Assembly (NCBI GenBank): GCA_025360325.1
Contig: JANYCI010000126.1
Coordinates: 1 to 38,437 of the forward strand
Length of the DNA stretch: 38,437 nt
Source of the DNA: Limisphaerales bacterium
GTDB lineage: Bacteria > Verrucomicrobiota > Verrucomicrobiia > Limisphaerales > UBA11358
Reading direction: 5' to 3'
The notes under the pieces are model-generated. The model made no database searches. It was not told the origin of the DNA and was given only the letters and a program-made list of their open reading frames with translations. Positions 16,818 to 26,200 of this stretch are shown in pieces. The translations under genes were made by a program, and so were the position numbers. The first letter of the stretch is position 1, and each line of letters begins with the position of its first letter.

Positions 16818-19800
16818 TCACCGGTTTGGTTCAATGTTTTGTTCCGGCAACAGCGACCAGTGCTGGCCGTCGTTGGAACTCAATAATCCGAAGGTCGTGC
16901 GATCCTGCGCCACGCTGCCCATCAAAATCATCAGCCATTGGTTGCCATCACGCCACACAAAGGGCGCTCCATATTTGTGGGTCATCCATTGCTGGCGCGG
17001 AATTTCTATCAGTCCTTCCAGCTTCCAGTTGACCAAGTCCGGGGAGGTCGCCCGCGCGAGGTGTTGGGCAATAAGTCCTTCGCTGTAAATCATCGTCCAG
17101 TGATCTCCCGTGCGAAACACCATCGTGTTCTCCACGCCGTCGGGCGCGCGTTCCGAGAGGCCGATCAGCGGCGCGTTGGTGGTGAGGATTTCCCACTCGG
17201 CTAATTTCGGATCGCGCGTGCGGGCGTGACCCATGAGATTGACCTTGAACTTGTCGCCGCTGGCATTGGTGCGATACGCCGAACCGACGAACCAGCAATG
17301 CAACGTGTCGCCAGCCACCACAAAACTCGGATCAATCACCCGTTGAATTTCATTCCACGGAAGTTTTAGCGCCTCGGTCAGAAACGGTCGCGGCGCGCTC
17401 CATTCAATCAGGTTGGTGGATTCGGCAAAGACCAACTGCGTCGGTTTGCTGGGATAAGTTTGATACGGCAACACCCAGCGACCATGCCACCACACCACGT
17501 CGCCGGGCGAGGCGCAGCCGGCGGGTGAAAGGTTGCGGTCGTTGGTGAACGTCAGAAAATCTTTCGTGAAAACTTCCGCGATGTGCCAGTTTTGAGGATC
17601 GCCCCAGCCGCTGGTCTGGCCGGAAAAGCGCGAGTAAAATACATGATAGCCGCCGTCGGTTTTCAAAACCGAAGGATCGCGGAGGTTGTCCTTGGAAACC
17701 CAGACCGGGTTGCGGAGCGGGGCAAGATTTAAGTCGGTCGGCGTGCCGCGCTCCGTGTTATTCACCATGCGCGCTCCGTAAATCCCGCCGGCCATTTGTT
17801 TCGGATGCGCCTGGAGGCAGATGCTCACAAGCGTTTTCCCATTGATTAAATCAGCGGCAAGCGGATAGGACACATCGAAGAATTTTCCCGGCTGATGGTT
17901 CGCCAATTGTTGTTCGGTAATTATTTTTCCATTCACCAAAATGTCAAACGCCCGTTCGCCGCCGTCGCCGCCCCAATAGGTGATGGTCAGCAGCATGGGT
18001 TTGTCCGGCTGCACTTTCATGTCCCAGGTCAGTGAACCCCCGCCATACGCGTCGCGCCATTTGCGTCCATTGGCCTCGCCGGAGCCGGATTGCACGCCGC
18101 TGAAATTATGATCCCGCTCGGGCTGCATTTCGCCGGGCTGAAAAAAATCCACGATGCGCGCTTCAAGCTGCCGTTGTTTTTCGCGAGCGGCCTCGTAGTC
18201 CGCCTGTCGCGCACGCCATTGGTCGGCAGTAAAAATGTCCCAATAAACGGAATACCGCCGGTCGTGAATCCGAAAGAAGGGACGCAAATCAACCTCGCGC
18301 GGCCGCCCGACGTCTTCCGTTCGGAACGTGCAAGGCTGTCCCGCCACGGGCTTCAACCAGTCATTCAGCGGCCGATTTTGCACGAGCAAGACGGGCACAT
18401 AGTCTGGCTGGTTGGCCGACGAATCGTTTTCCGGGCCGAGGTCGCCGGCGAGGACGAGCGGGCCATACAGGATGGCCGCACGCTGCGGATTGTCCGGCAT
18501 GGTTTGCAGATGCAATTCTTCCGGCAAATTAATTTCCACCCGATCTCCGGTTTTCCATTCGCGGCTGATGGTTTCGTAACTGGACGGAGTTGAATGGATG
18601 GTGACGGGCTGTCCGTTCACCAAAATGCCAAATCCGTTTCCAGCCCAATACGGATGACGGACGCGCAACGCCAGCTCGCAAGGTTTTTCACATTGAAAAA
18701 TCAGCGTGGTCTTGCCCTCGTCGGGGAATCGGGTTTCTTGCCGCAGCTTGATTCCTTTTTCTTTCCAGTCCACTTCAGAAGCGATAAACAGGTTCACGAA
18801 CAAACTGTCCTCGGTATGGAAATAAATTCCCGCGCCATGCCGGGCGTGGTTTTCCATGCCCGTTCCCACGCAGCAGGTGAAACTTTCAAATGGTGTCTCG
18901 TATCTTTTCTTGCCGCCCGGCGCGAGGGTCAGGTTGTAAATCACCGAGCCGTTTTCGGGATGCTGGCTGGACAGGATGTGATTGAACAGGGCGCGCTCGT
19001 AAAAATCCGCCGCCGCCGGACGGGCATCCCATTCAAAAATATGCTGCGTCAGCTTCAGCATATTATAGACGTTGCAGGTCTCCGTAGTTTTTTCGCCGAG
19101 CCGGTCATTCAAATGATCCGGCTCACCCAGATGTTCGTTCAGACCATTGCCGCCGGTGACGTATGAATGATGATTCACCATCCGTTCCCAGAAAAATTCT
19201 GCGGCGACCAGGTCGTTCGTTTCGCCGGTCAGTTCGTAAAGGTCGGCGAGGCCGATCAGTTTTGGAATTTGGGTATTGGCGTGAAGGCCGTTGAGCTTGT
19301 CCTCACGTTGCGTCAGCGGCGTCAGCACCGCCTCGTGATAAAAGCGCCGCGACAATTTCAGGTATTTTTTATCACCTGTGTCCGCGTAAAGATCGGCCAA
19401 CACCTCGTTCATGCCGCCATGCTCACAGGCCAGAATTTTTTGCATCTGCTCATGGCCGATGACTGCCAAAGCGCCGTCAATGAAATCCGCCAACTTGCGC
19501 TCCACTTCCAACGCCTGGTCAATGCCGCAAAGCCGATACGCATCCCGCAGGCCGGCCATTTCCTTGTGCAAAGTATAGAATGGCACCCAACCGCCATTCA
19601 GATCAAACCCTTGCGACGTCACAATGCCTTGGCTGATCTCGGAAAAGATTTTTTTGCCGTCGGGAATCGCGGCGACATAACCATTGCTGTTGGCGGTTTG
19701 GCACAGGGCAAGTTCGCCCACGATATATTTTGCCCGTTGCCGCAATTTTTCATCGCCCGTCGCCTGATACATTTCCGCGCAAGCGGAAAGATAATGCCCG

Positions 19801-20099
19801 AGGGAATGTCCCGCGATGCCGCGCGATTCCCAGCCGCCATAAGCTGCGGCCCTGGGCTTCAATCCCGCCTCTTTCCGAAACCACGCCAGCAAACGATCCG
19901 GTTCCAGTTGCAACAAATAATCGTGATCCAGTTCCTGCGAATGTTTGAACGGCCCGTCCAGCAGGCGCACGTCCGCAAGCTCAAAGGCCATCGCTTTCGT
20001 CGTCACCACCGGTTTGACCACGGGAGCGGACTGGCAATCTTGCCCGGAAAAAACCGCGCGCCACATCAAGATGGCGATGGCGAGTGAGAAAAATTTCAT
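16818..20099 (-). CDS. GH127/GH146 beta-L-arabinofuranosidase fused to a GH43-like beta-propeller
   Basis: 1093 residues from ATG 20099. There is a signal peptide (about 1-20). Residues about 40-540 are the DUF1680-type (alpha/alpha)6 barrel, with GGWESRGIAGHSLGHYLSA near 88-106. The metal and catalytic set is present: Glu340 and Cys342 in TETCN, Cys409 and Cys410 in FTCCVG. These match Glu338/Cys340/Cys417/Cys418 of HypBA1, in which a Cys is the nucleophile. A beta-sandwich resembling the GH146 substrate-binding domain follows (about 660-780). The last 290 residues form a second unit, with RDPSVLKTDGGYHVFYS (about 807-823) and RVIDPSFVVAGDTLHCWF (about 920-937), like a five-bladed GH43/GH32-type propeller. 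The whole would remove beta-L-arabinofuranose, with an added hydrolase or binding module. It lies 34 nt downstream of the GH78 gene. Confidence 0.88.
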   Translation of the reverse strand: MKFFSLAIAILMWRAVFSGQDCQSAPVVKPVVTTKAMAFELADVRLLDGPFKHSQELDHDYLLQLEPDRLLAWFRKEAGLKPRAAAYGGWESRGIAGHSLGHYLSACAEMYQATGDEKLRQRAKYIVGELALCQTANSNGYVAAIPDGKKIFSEISQGIVTSQGFDLNGGWVPFYTLHKEMAGLRDAYRLCGIDQALEVERKLADFIDGALAVIGHEQMQKILACEHGGMNEVLADLYADTGDKKYLKLSRRFYHEAVLTPLTQREDKLNGLHANTQIPKLIGLADLYELTGETNDLVAAEFFWERMVNHHSYVTGGNGLNEHLGEPDHLNDRLGEKTTETCNVYNMLKLTQHIFEWDARPAAADFYERALFNHILSSQHPENGSVIYNLTLAPGGKKRYETPFESFTCCVGTGMENHARHGAGIYFHTEDSLFVNLFIASEVDWKEKGIKLRQETRFPDEGKTTLIFQCEKPCELALRVRHPYWAGNGFGILVNGQPVTIHSTPSSYETISREWKTGDRVEINLPEELHLQTMPDNPQRAAILYGPLVLAGDLGPENDSSANQPDYVPVLLVQNRPLNDWLKPVAGQPCTFRTEDVGRPREVDLRPFFRIHDRRYSVYWDIFTADQWRARQADYEAAREKQRQLEARIVDFFQPGEMQPERDHNFSGVQSGSGEANGRKWRDAYGGGSLTWDMKVQPDKPMLLTITYWGGDGGERAFDILVNGKIITEQQLANHQPGKFFDVSYPLAADLINGKTLVSICLQAHPKQMAGGIYGARMVNNTERGTPTDLNLAPLRNPVWVSKDNLRDPSVLKTDGGYHVFYSRFSGQTSGWGDPQNWHIAEVFTKDFLTFTNDRNLSPAGCASPGDVVWWHGRWVLPYQTYPSKPTQLVFAESTNLIEWSAPRPFLTEALKLPWNEIQRVIDPSFVVAGDTLHCWFVGSAYRTNASGDKFKVNLMGHARTRDPKLAEWEILTTNAPLIGLSERAPDGVENTMVFRTGDHWTMIYSEGLIAQHLARATSPDLVNWKLEGLIEIPRQQWMTHKYGAPFVWRDGNQWLMILMGSVAQDRTTFGLLSSNDGQHWSLLPEQNIEPNR

Positions 20100-20133
20100 T
20101 GGTGGAAGTTGCAAAATTTCTACGCTGCAAAAT

Positions 20134-23025
20134 TTATTGGCTGACTGTGCCGAGGACATTGAACTCACGATACACATTGAAACGTTCACGGCCATCCTGA
20201 AACTCGAAGCGCACGGCCACCACTGCGTTGGCCGTGACAGGCAAACGAATTTCCGTCGCGCCGCCATCGGCGGCCTTGAAGCCGGTGGCCAGCTTCACAA
20301 ATTTTTTGGGTTCGCTGGCGTAAGCCGCCAGCACCGTGAACGCCTGGCTCGCGCGGGCGTCAGCGTGGCGGGCGAAGCTGCGAATCTCGGTCAGGTCACT
20401 GGGTTGCTTGAATTGAAATTCCAGCCAGTCGCCCCGGCCGTAGCCGCGAAAAGTTTTTCCGTCATCCATCGTTTCGCTGCCACCCGAACCATTGCGCGTC
20501 GTGCCGTTGAAAACCGCGCTCGCGTCCTGTCCGCCGCCCGTGTGCGTGCAATGATCCACGGCACTGGCAAGATTGGAATGGAGCAAATCATATTTCTCGA
20601 TGCCGGCGTCATCGTTGCCCGGCTTTTCGGCGTTAGTAGATTTATCGTCGGACATGATGGCAAACGGTTTCAGTTTGCCACTCACTTCAAAATGATGCGC
20701 GCCGGCTGGCACGCGGATTTGCGGGGCGGTTTTTTTCCCATCCGCCGTGGCAGCCGGATTCTCAAAACGTGAAACCGGCAAAATGATATCGGCTTCCGCC
20801 CCCGGCGGAACAACCACATCCAGCGAGAATTTGTCATCCTGCAACGTCCACGACACCTCAACATCGCCGCGCGGCGTTGGCACTTTGCCTTTGGCCCATT
20901 TCAGATCGGCGGGCTGCGGACGAATGGAAATTAAATTGAATCCGGGAGCAGCCGGTTCAACGCCCAAGCTGCGTTGCGCCATTTGCACCAGCGGCGTCGA
21001 GCACCAGCCGTGGCTCAAATCACCGCTGGCCCACATTTCGCGGAACGATTTTGTTTCCGGCACGATCTGCCAGCGGTGCATTTGCGGCGTCGCGTATTCG
21101 CCGAACAATCCCGCATGATCAATCGCCTGAAAAACCCAGTGCATGAACCACGGCTGCGTGTTCACCGGCTTTTCCGCCATCACTTGCTTCACGATGGCCG
21201 CCTGTTTTTCCTTCGGCGCGAGATCGTAAAGCACGGCGAGCATGTTGGCGTGCGGGCTGAAGGTCTCGATGTCTTTGTCCGCCGGCAACCATTGGCCCGG
21301 CTTGACCGAGGTCTGAAACGGCTTGCCGTCGCGGTAAAGCCCTTTGTCCGCGTTCCACAATTCGCGGTTGAACGCCACGGCTATTTCGCCGCGCAATTTT
21401 TTATATTTCTCCACGCGCGCCGTGTCGCCAGAGATTTCGGCCACGCGCGAAGCCATTTCCAGACCGTGATAATAAAACGCCGTGAGATAGCCCTGGCCAA
21501 TCACTGCGGGCGGATGATGACATTCAAACCCGGCGATTTTAATCCAGTCCATGAACATATAATTCGGGGCTTCAGAAATAATTCCGTTCGTGCCGCGCCA
21601 TGACGTGTAAGTGTCAAGCAGCTCATGCACATAAGGCGTCATTTCCTCGACGAGCGATTTATCGCCGGTGTAGTCGTAGTAATCCATCAGCATTTGCAGC
21701 CAGCCGATGGAGTAGCTCGTGTGGAAGTTGTGGTAGTTTTCGTCCTTGAGCAGCCATGCAAATTTGCGGAGGTCCTGCCGCGCCAGCCACGGCTGGGCGA
21801 AGGCGTAATAGTTCACCATGGACTCAATCAGATAATCGCCGGGGTCGCTGATCGGCTCCTGGTGGTTGGGCGAATCAAGATGGTGCGTCTGCAAACAAAT
21901 CTGCACCGCCCACCGCGACACGTCGTAAATGCGGTTCAGTTTTTCATCGCTGCATGAAAACTCGCCGCGATAGTCTAACGGCTGCGAAGTGAAAATTGCG
22001 CCGGCATCTTCGATTTCCAACGGCGCGTTCACGTTTTTCACGGTGACCGAGAACGCCGGAACAATTTCCGTCATGTTTGGAAATTCAAAAATTTGTTCGC
22101 CGCCGCCGAGGATTATTTTCGCCTCGTTGTTTGCCTTGATGGTCAGCTCCGCGCCTTGGCCGCCTTTTACTTTCAGCGTGGGATAGCCGCTCAAGACACG
22201 ATCGAACACCACGCGAAAGCTGGTGTCATTCGTGATGACTTTGTTTGGCAACCCCTCGACGCGCAAAACCGGATAATGCGCCTCCATCAGCGGCGGAATT
22301 TCGCTCGCCACCAGCGGCGACCAGACATCCTTGACCTCGGCACTCAACGGCCAACCCGCGTCATCAAAGCCCGGCGAGCGCCAGCCGGGCACTTCCTTGC
22401 CCGCGTCGTAGGTCGTAAAATTCGGAAATTGCGGCGCGACTTGCGAATGCCAGTTCGTGTCCGTGGTCACGATGGTTTTGTGGCCGTCACGGGAAGTGAT
22501 TTCCGCCTCGAATAAAAACCCCGGCTGCCCGCGTGAAACCGTCCAGCCGGTCCAATTCCGAAAAACCTCGGCGGCGATCACGTTTGTCCCTTTCACAAAA
22601 AACGGTGTCAGGTCGCGATAATCATAAAACCAGCGGTGCGTGTTCCCGCCCGCGTAGTCGCGCCCCATGTCCACCGGCCCACGCGAAACCAGCCGGCCAT
22701 TGACGAACAGCCGGTAGCGCGCATCCGCCGTCAGCCACGCTTGCGCCGTTTGCGGCGCGTCGGCCAGCACGATTTCCTTGCGAAACATCGCGGCTTCGCC
22801 CGATTTTTCGCCGCCCAACCAAATCCATTTCGCCCGCCACGCGCCGGGCTTCTGGCAGTCGTTTTGAAATTGATAGCCGACGGCCTGCACGCCATTCGTA
22901 TTGGCCACCGCGGTCATTCCGGGATATTCAATCGGCCCGCGCGGATCAGCAGCGGCGGACGTTTCGCCCCAGGCCATTTGAACCATGAAACCGGCGGCAA
23001 TGACCGACTTATAAAAATTTTTCAT
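20134..23025 (-). CDS. Secreted GH78 alpha-L-rhamnosidase with C-terminal discoidin-like domain
   Basis: 963 residues, first gene of the leftward operon. It has a signal peptide (about 1-26). N-terminal beta domains include ADARYRLFVNGRLVSRGP (about 100-117), a typical rhamnosidase carbohydrate-binding stretch. The (alpha/alpha)6 catalytic barrel starts near residue 355 and has LDSPNHQEPISDPGDYLIES (383-402) where most GH78 enzymes have D-x-P-x-R-x-x-x-x-x-x-G-D. A DLSHGWCSTP motif ends the barrel. The last 160 residues (about 805-963), with GYGRGDWLEFQF, look like an F5/8-type carbohydrate-binding domain. GH78 inverts alpha-L-rhamnosides of pectin and glycosides. The start at 23025 gives the best signal peptide. 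It is divergent from the sigma-factor gene. Confidence 0.85.
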   Translation of the reverse strand: MKNFYKSVIAAGFMVQMAWGETSAAADPRGPIEYPGMTAVANTNGVQAVGYQFQNDCQKPGAWRAKWIWLGGEKSGEAAMFRKEIVLADAPQTAQAWLTADARYRLFVNGRLVSRGPVDMGRDYAGGNTHRWFYDYRDLTPFFVKGTNVIAAEVFRNWTGWTVSRGQPGFLFEAEITSRDGHKTIVTTDTNWHSQVAPQFPNFTTYDAGKEVPGWRSPGFDDAGWPLSAEVKDVWSPLVASEIPPLMEAHYPVLRVEGLPNKVITNDTSFRVVFDRVLSGYPTLKVKGGQGAELTIKANNEAKIILGGGEQIFEFPNMTEIVPAFSVTVKNVNAPLEIEDAGAIFTSQPLDYRGEFSCSDEKLNRIYDVSRWAVQICLQTHHLDSPNHQEPISDPGDYLIESMVNYYAFAQPWLARQDLRKFAWLLKDENYHNFHTSYSIGWLQMLMDYYDYTGDKSLVEEMTPYVHELLDTYTSWRGTNGIISEAPNYMFMDWIKIAGFECHHPPAVIGQGYLTAFYYHGLEMASRVAEISGDTARVEKYKKLRGEIAVAFNRELWNADKGLYRDGKPFQTSVKPGQWLPADKDIETFSPHANMLAVLYDLAPKEKQAAIVKQVMAEKPVNTQPWFMHWVFQAIDHAGLFGEYATPQMHRWQIVPETKSFREMWASGDLSHGWCSTPLVQMAQRSLGVEPAAPGFNLISIRPQPADLKWAKGKVPTPRGDVEVSWTLQDDKFSLDVVVPPGAEADIILPVSRFENPAATADGKKTAPQIRVPAGAHHFEVSGKLKPFAIMSDDKSTNAEKPGNDDAGIEKYDLLHSNLASAVDHCTHTGGGQDASAVFNGTTRNGSGGSETMDDGKTFRGYGRGDWLEFQFKQPSDLTEIRSFARHADARASQAFTVLAAYASEPKKFVKLATGFKAADGGATEIRLPVTANAVVAVRFEFQDGRERFNVYREFNVLGTVSQ

Positions 23026-23114
23026 CTAGTGTTACAGAACGATACTGCGCCACGAACGGCCTTAACCCGACAAAATTTTTGCATTTAATTGTGCAATAAA
23101 ACCATCCTGATTGT

Positions 23115-23143
23115 TTGAGTTGAATTGCTAGTGCCGTTATATT
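23115..23143 (+). promoter_or_regulatory. Sigma-70-like promoter of the ECF sigma gene
   Basis: TTGAGT (23115-23120) and TATATT (23138-23143) are separated by 17 bp, each matching the sigma-70 consensus at four or more of six positions. Transcription would start around 23149-23151, at the GTG start codon, which suggests a leaderless mRNA. The 124-bp divergent gap (23026-23149) also has an 18-bp dyad, TTGCA and TGCAA with an 8-nt spacer, near 23079-23096. Confidence 0.55.
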
Positions 23144-23149
23144 TCCGCC

Positions 23150-23716
23150 GTGCTCGAACCAGACGTAACCCTGCTGCTGCAATTCTTGGGGAAGGATGAC
23201 GGTCGCGCTTCCAATGAGCTGCTGCCGTTGCTCTACGCGGAATTGCGCCGGCTGGCGGGCGCGCGGATGCGACGGGAAAAAGCGGGGCACACCCTGCAGC
23301 CGACTGCGCTGGTGCATGAGGCGTGGATGCGGATGGTTGGCGAAACTGACCGCACGTGGGCCAACCGCGCGCATTTTTTTGCGGCGGCCTCGGAATCCAT
23401 GCGGCGCATCCTGATTGAAAGCGCCCGGCGCAAGTCCCGAATCAAACGCGGCGGCGGTGGCTTGGTGAAAATCAATCTGGACGATTTGGATCTCGCGGCC
23501 GGCGAAGTGGATGACAACATTTTGTTGATTGACGAGGCGATTGAAGAGCTGGAGAAAAGTGATCCCGAAAAAGCCGGCATCGTGGTGATGAAGTTTTTTG
23601 GCGGCATGACCAATCAGGAAATTGCGCAGCACCTGGGCGTGACCGAACGAACCGTTGAGCGGCATTGGGCTTATGCGCGGGCATGGCTGTTGCGAGCCGT
23701 GACGAAAGAGCAGTAG
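23150..23716 (+). CDS. ECF sigma factor, Sig-70_X6 type
   Basis: 188 residues from GTG 23150. Sigma region 2 is at about residues 16-90, with LLYAELRRLAGARMRREK and the diagnostic HTLQPTALVHEAWMRM, which marks the planctomycete/verrucomicrobial Sig-70_X6 group. Region 4 is at about 125-180, with the helix-turn-helix MTNQEIAQHLGVTERTVERHW. It directs RNA polymerase to a dedicated set of promoters. The kinase gene begins 86 nt downstream and is probably co-transcribed, a common pairing for this sigma type. No anti-sigma gene is seen. A promoter ending 6 nt upstream makes a leaderless transcript likely. Confidence 0.92.
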   Translation: MLEPDVTLLLQFLGKDDGRASNELLPLLYAELRRLAGARMRREKAGHTLQPTALVHEAWMRMVGETDRTWANRAHFFAAASESMRRILIESARRKSRIKRGGGGLVKINLDDLDLAAGEVDDNILLIDEAIEELEKSDPEKAGIVVMKFFGGMTNQEIAQHLGVTERTVERHWAYARAWLLRAVTKEQ

Positions 23717-23802
23717 CAACGCTGGCCTTTCATTTGTGGCGATGGCCTGTCGGATTAACAGGCGGTTCGTCGCTTGAAGGTAGTGTGACGAGTTCGAGCC
23801 AG

Positions 23803-26046
23803 ATGAATTCAAAACAGGAACAGGAAGAATTAATCTTCGACCAGGCGCGTGAATTAAAGAGCCTGGCCGAGCAATCGTCTTTTCTGGAGCAAGCCTGCAA
23901 CGGCGACGCGGAAATGAAGCGCCGGCTGCTCGAACTTTTAAGTTTTGAACCCAAGGCGCAGCGGTTTTTGGACGGCGTGATGGGCAAAGTGAAAGACTCG
24001 CATCTGTTGGAAGAAATTCCCGACGCGCCGGATGAATTCGATGATCAGGTCGGGACGATGGTCGGACGTTACAAGCTTCTGGAAAAAATCGGCGAGGGCG
24101 GCTGCGGCAGCGTTTACATGGCCGAACAGACCGAGCCGGTGCGCCGCCGCGTGGCGCTCAAAATCATCAAGCTGGGCATGGACACCAAGTCCGTCGTCGC
24201 ACGTTTCGATGCGGAACGACAGGCGCTGGCGCTGATGGATCATCCCAACATCGCACGGGTGCTGGACGCGGGCGCGACGGAAACCGGCCGGCCTTATTTC
24301 GTCATGGAACTGGTGCGCGGTTTCAAGATCACGGAATACTGCGACGCCAATCAGCTCACGATGCCACAGCGGCTTGGGTTGTTTATTCAAGTATGCCACG
24401 CCGTGCAGCACGCGCATCAGAAAGGCGTGATTCACCGGGACATCAAGCCGTCAAACATCCTGGTCTCGGTGCATGACAGCGGGCCGATGCCGAAGGTCAT
24501 TGATTTCGGCATCGCGAAGGCGATTGAAGAACCGCTGACGGATTTGACGCTGTTCACCGCGTATTCGCAATTGATCGGCACGCCGGCTTATATGAGTCCC
24601 GAGCAGGCCGAAATGCGCGGGTCGGATATTGACACGCGCAGCGATATTTATTCGCTGGGGGTTTTGCTCTACGAATTGCTGACCGGCAAAACGCCTTTTG
24701 ATGGTCAGGAACTCATCCGGTCGGGCCTTGATAACCTGCGGCACACCTTGCGGGAGCAATATCCGCAACGGCCTTCCACCATGGTGACGACCATGCAAGG
24801 AAATGAATTGCAGGCCACCGCCAAACGCCGCCAGTCCGAACCGCTCAAGTTGATCTCGGCGCTGAACGGTGATTTGGATTGGATCGTGATGAAAGCGTTG
24901 GAAAAGGAACGGCAACGGCGTTATCAAACCGCCAATGCACTGGCCATGGAAATCCAGCGGTATCTGGATCACGAACCCGTGCTCGCCCGCCCGCCCAGCC
25001 GGTTCTATCGGTTAAGAAAATTGGTCCGCAGAAACCAGATCGCGTTTGCCGCCGCCGCCGCCGTGTTTTTGGCGTTGGCGGCCGGGTTTGGCGTTTCCAC
25101 CTGGATGTTTTTTCGCGAACGCGAGGCCACGAAAATTGCCGTGGACGCGAAAGAACACGAGGCCCAGTTGCGCGCCGCCGCCGAACGCGGCGCGGCCAAT
25201 GAAGTGGAGCTGCGGCAGGCAGCAGAGTCGCACGCGAAAAACATTCAGGCGGCGGGCTTGATTCAGAACAACCGTTTTGAAGAGGCGGAAAAGCTCATGA
25301 CGACCATCCCGCAGAAGTATCAAACGATGGAAGGAATTCAGGCGCTGCGTAGTTTGGGGGAATGGCACGCCATCCGCAAAGAATGGCAGCCAGCGGCGAA
25401 ACTTTTCGATTTGGTTTTGAAAGTCAATCAATCGGAGGCCACTTATTATTCCTCGCTGGATTATGCCCGCCAGGCTTGCACGCTGATGAAGCTGAAGGAT
25501 GCGGCGGCGTATGAAACTTTGCGCCAGGACATGATTCGCCGTTTTGCCGGAACCACTGAACGGCACATCGCGGATCGGGTTTTGAGATACAGTCTGCTGT
25601 CTCCACCGGACGCCAAACTTTCCGAACGTCTTTCGCCGTTTGTCGGTTGCCTGACGAATCAGCCCATCAATCCTGCGTCATTCGCGGATGATTCCGCCTG
25701 GCATTATCTCGGGGTCGCCATGTATGAATACCGGCAAGGGCAATATGCGGACGGTGCAAACTACTGTCAGAAATGCCTCAACTACATCGGTCGGGCCGGC
25801 CCCGGAAGCGCCCGCATTGCCGTGGCCAACATTTTGCTGGCGATGTGCGACGTGCAACTGGGCAGAAAGGACGATGCCCAACCGCACTTTGCCGATGGGA
25901 AAGATCTGGTTGATCAAAAATTCAAAACGCCCTTGCCCGCGACCGATGGATTTTCCAGTTGGTTCGACTGGATTTACGCGCGGATTTTACTGGACGAGGC
26001 TGAATCATTGATGACCTGCGAAAACTACATTTCACCAGGTCATTGA
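23803..26046 (+). CDS. Membrane Ser/Thr protein kinase with C-terminal helical repeats
   Basis: 747 residues from ATG 23803; GTG 23785, 4 nt after a GAAGG motif, is an alternative that adds six residues. Residues about 90-390 are a Hanks-type kinase: GEGGCGSVY (97-105), Lys120 in VALKIIK, HRDIKPSN (211-218), DFG (234-236), GTPAYMSPEQ (259-268) and DIYSLGVLLYELLTG. One membrane segment lies at about 412-437. The outer part begins with a coiled coil (about 440-480) and continues as TPR-like helices with NNRFEEAEKLM. The first 85 residues are a helical region typical of these verrucomicrobial/planctomycete kinases. It is expected to sense through the outer domain and act on the partner sigma factor; that link is inferred from pairing only. 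No kinase residue is missing. Confidence 0.95.
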   Translation: MNSKQEQEELIFDQARELKSLAEQSSFLEQACNGDAEMKRRLLELLSFEPKAQRFLDGVMGKVKDSHLLEEIPDAPDEFDDQVGTMVGRYKLLEKIGEGGCGSVYMAEQTEPVRRRVALKIIKLGMDTKSVVARFDAERQALALMDHPNIARVLDAGATETGRPYFVMELVRGFKITEYCDANQLTMPQRLGLFIQVCHAVQHAHQKGVIHRDIKPSNILVSVHDSGPMPKVIDFGIAKAIEEPLTDLTLFTAYSQLIGTPAYMSPEQAEMRGSDIDTRSDIYSLGVLLYELLTGKTPFDGQELIRSGLDNLRHTLREQYPQRPSTMVTTMQGNELQATAKRRQSEPLKLISALNGDLDWIVMKALEKERQRRYQTANALAMEIQRYLDHEPVLARPPSRFYRLRKLVRRNQIAFAAAAAVFLALAAGFGVSTWMFFREREATKIAVDAKEHEAQLRAAAERGAANEVELRQAAESHAKNIQAAGLIQNNRFEEAEKLMTTIPQKYQTMEGIQALRSLGEWHAIRKEWQPAAKLFDLVLKVNQSEATYYSSLDYARQACTLMKLKDAAAYETLRQDMIRRFAGTTERHIADRVLRYSLLSPPDAKLSERLSPFVGCLTNQPINPASFADDSAWHYLGVAMYEYRQGQYADGANYCQKCLNYIGRAGPGSARIAVANILLAMCDVQLGRKDDAQPHFADGKDLVDQKFKTPLPATDGFSSWFDWIYARILLDEAESLMTCENYISPGH

Positions 26047-26200
26047 ACGGCCAGAATCATGGGCGGATTGCGTCCAACCGGATTTTTCTCCCGATTTGCA
26101 AAAAAAATTGTCGGTTTCCGCGTGGATTTTGCGCCTTCATAGGTAACAAGACCGGGAATTTTGAGAATGATTTGGCGTCAACTCATGCCCGAATTGACCT
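26047..26200. promoter_or_regulatory. Leader of the hemicellulose operon with a long-range inverted repeat
   Basis: TTCATAGGT (26136-26144) and ACCTATGAA (26197-26205) are perfect 9-bp inverted arms, 52 nt apart, and the second arm includes the ATG at 26201. If the region is transcribed the arms could pair and hide the start codon. No convincing -35/-10 pair or classical terminator of the kinase gene is seen. Confidence 0.35.
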
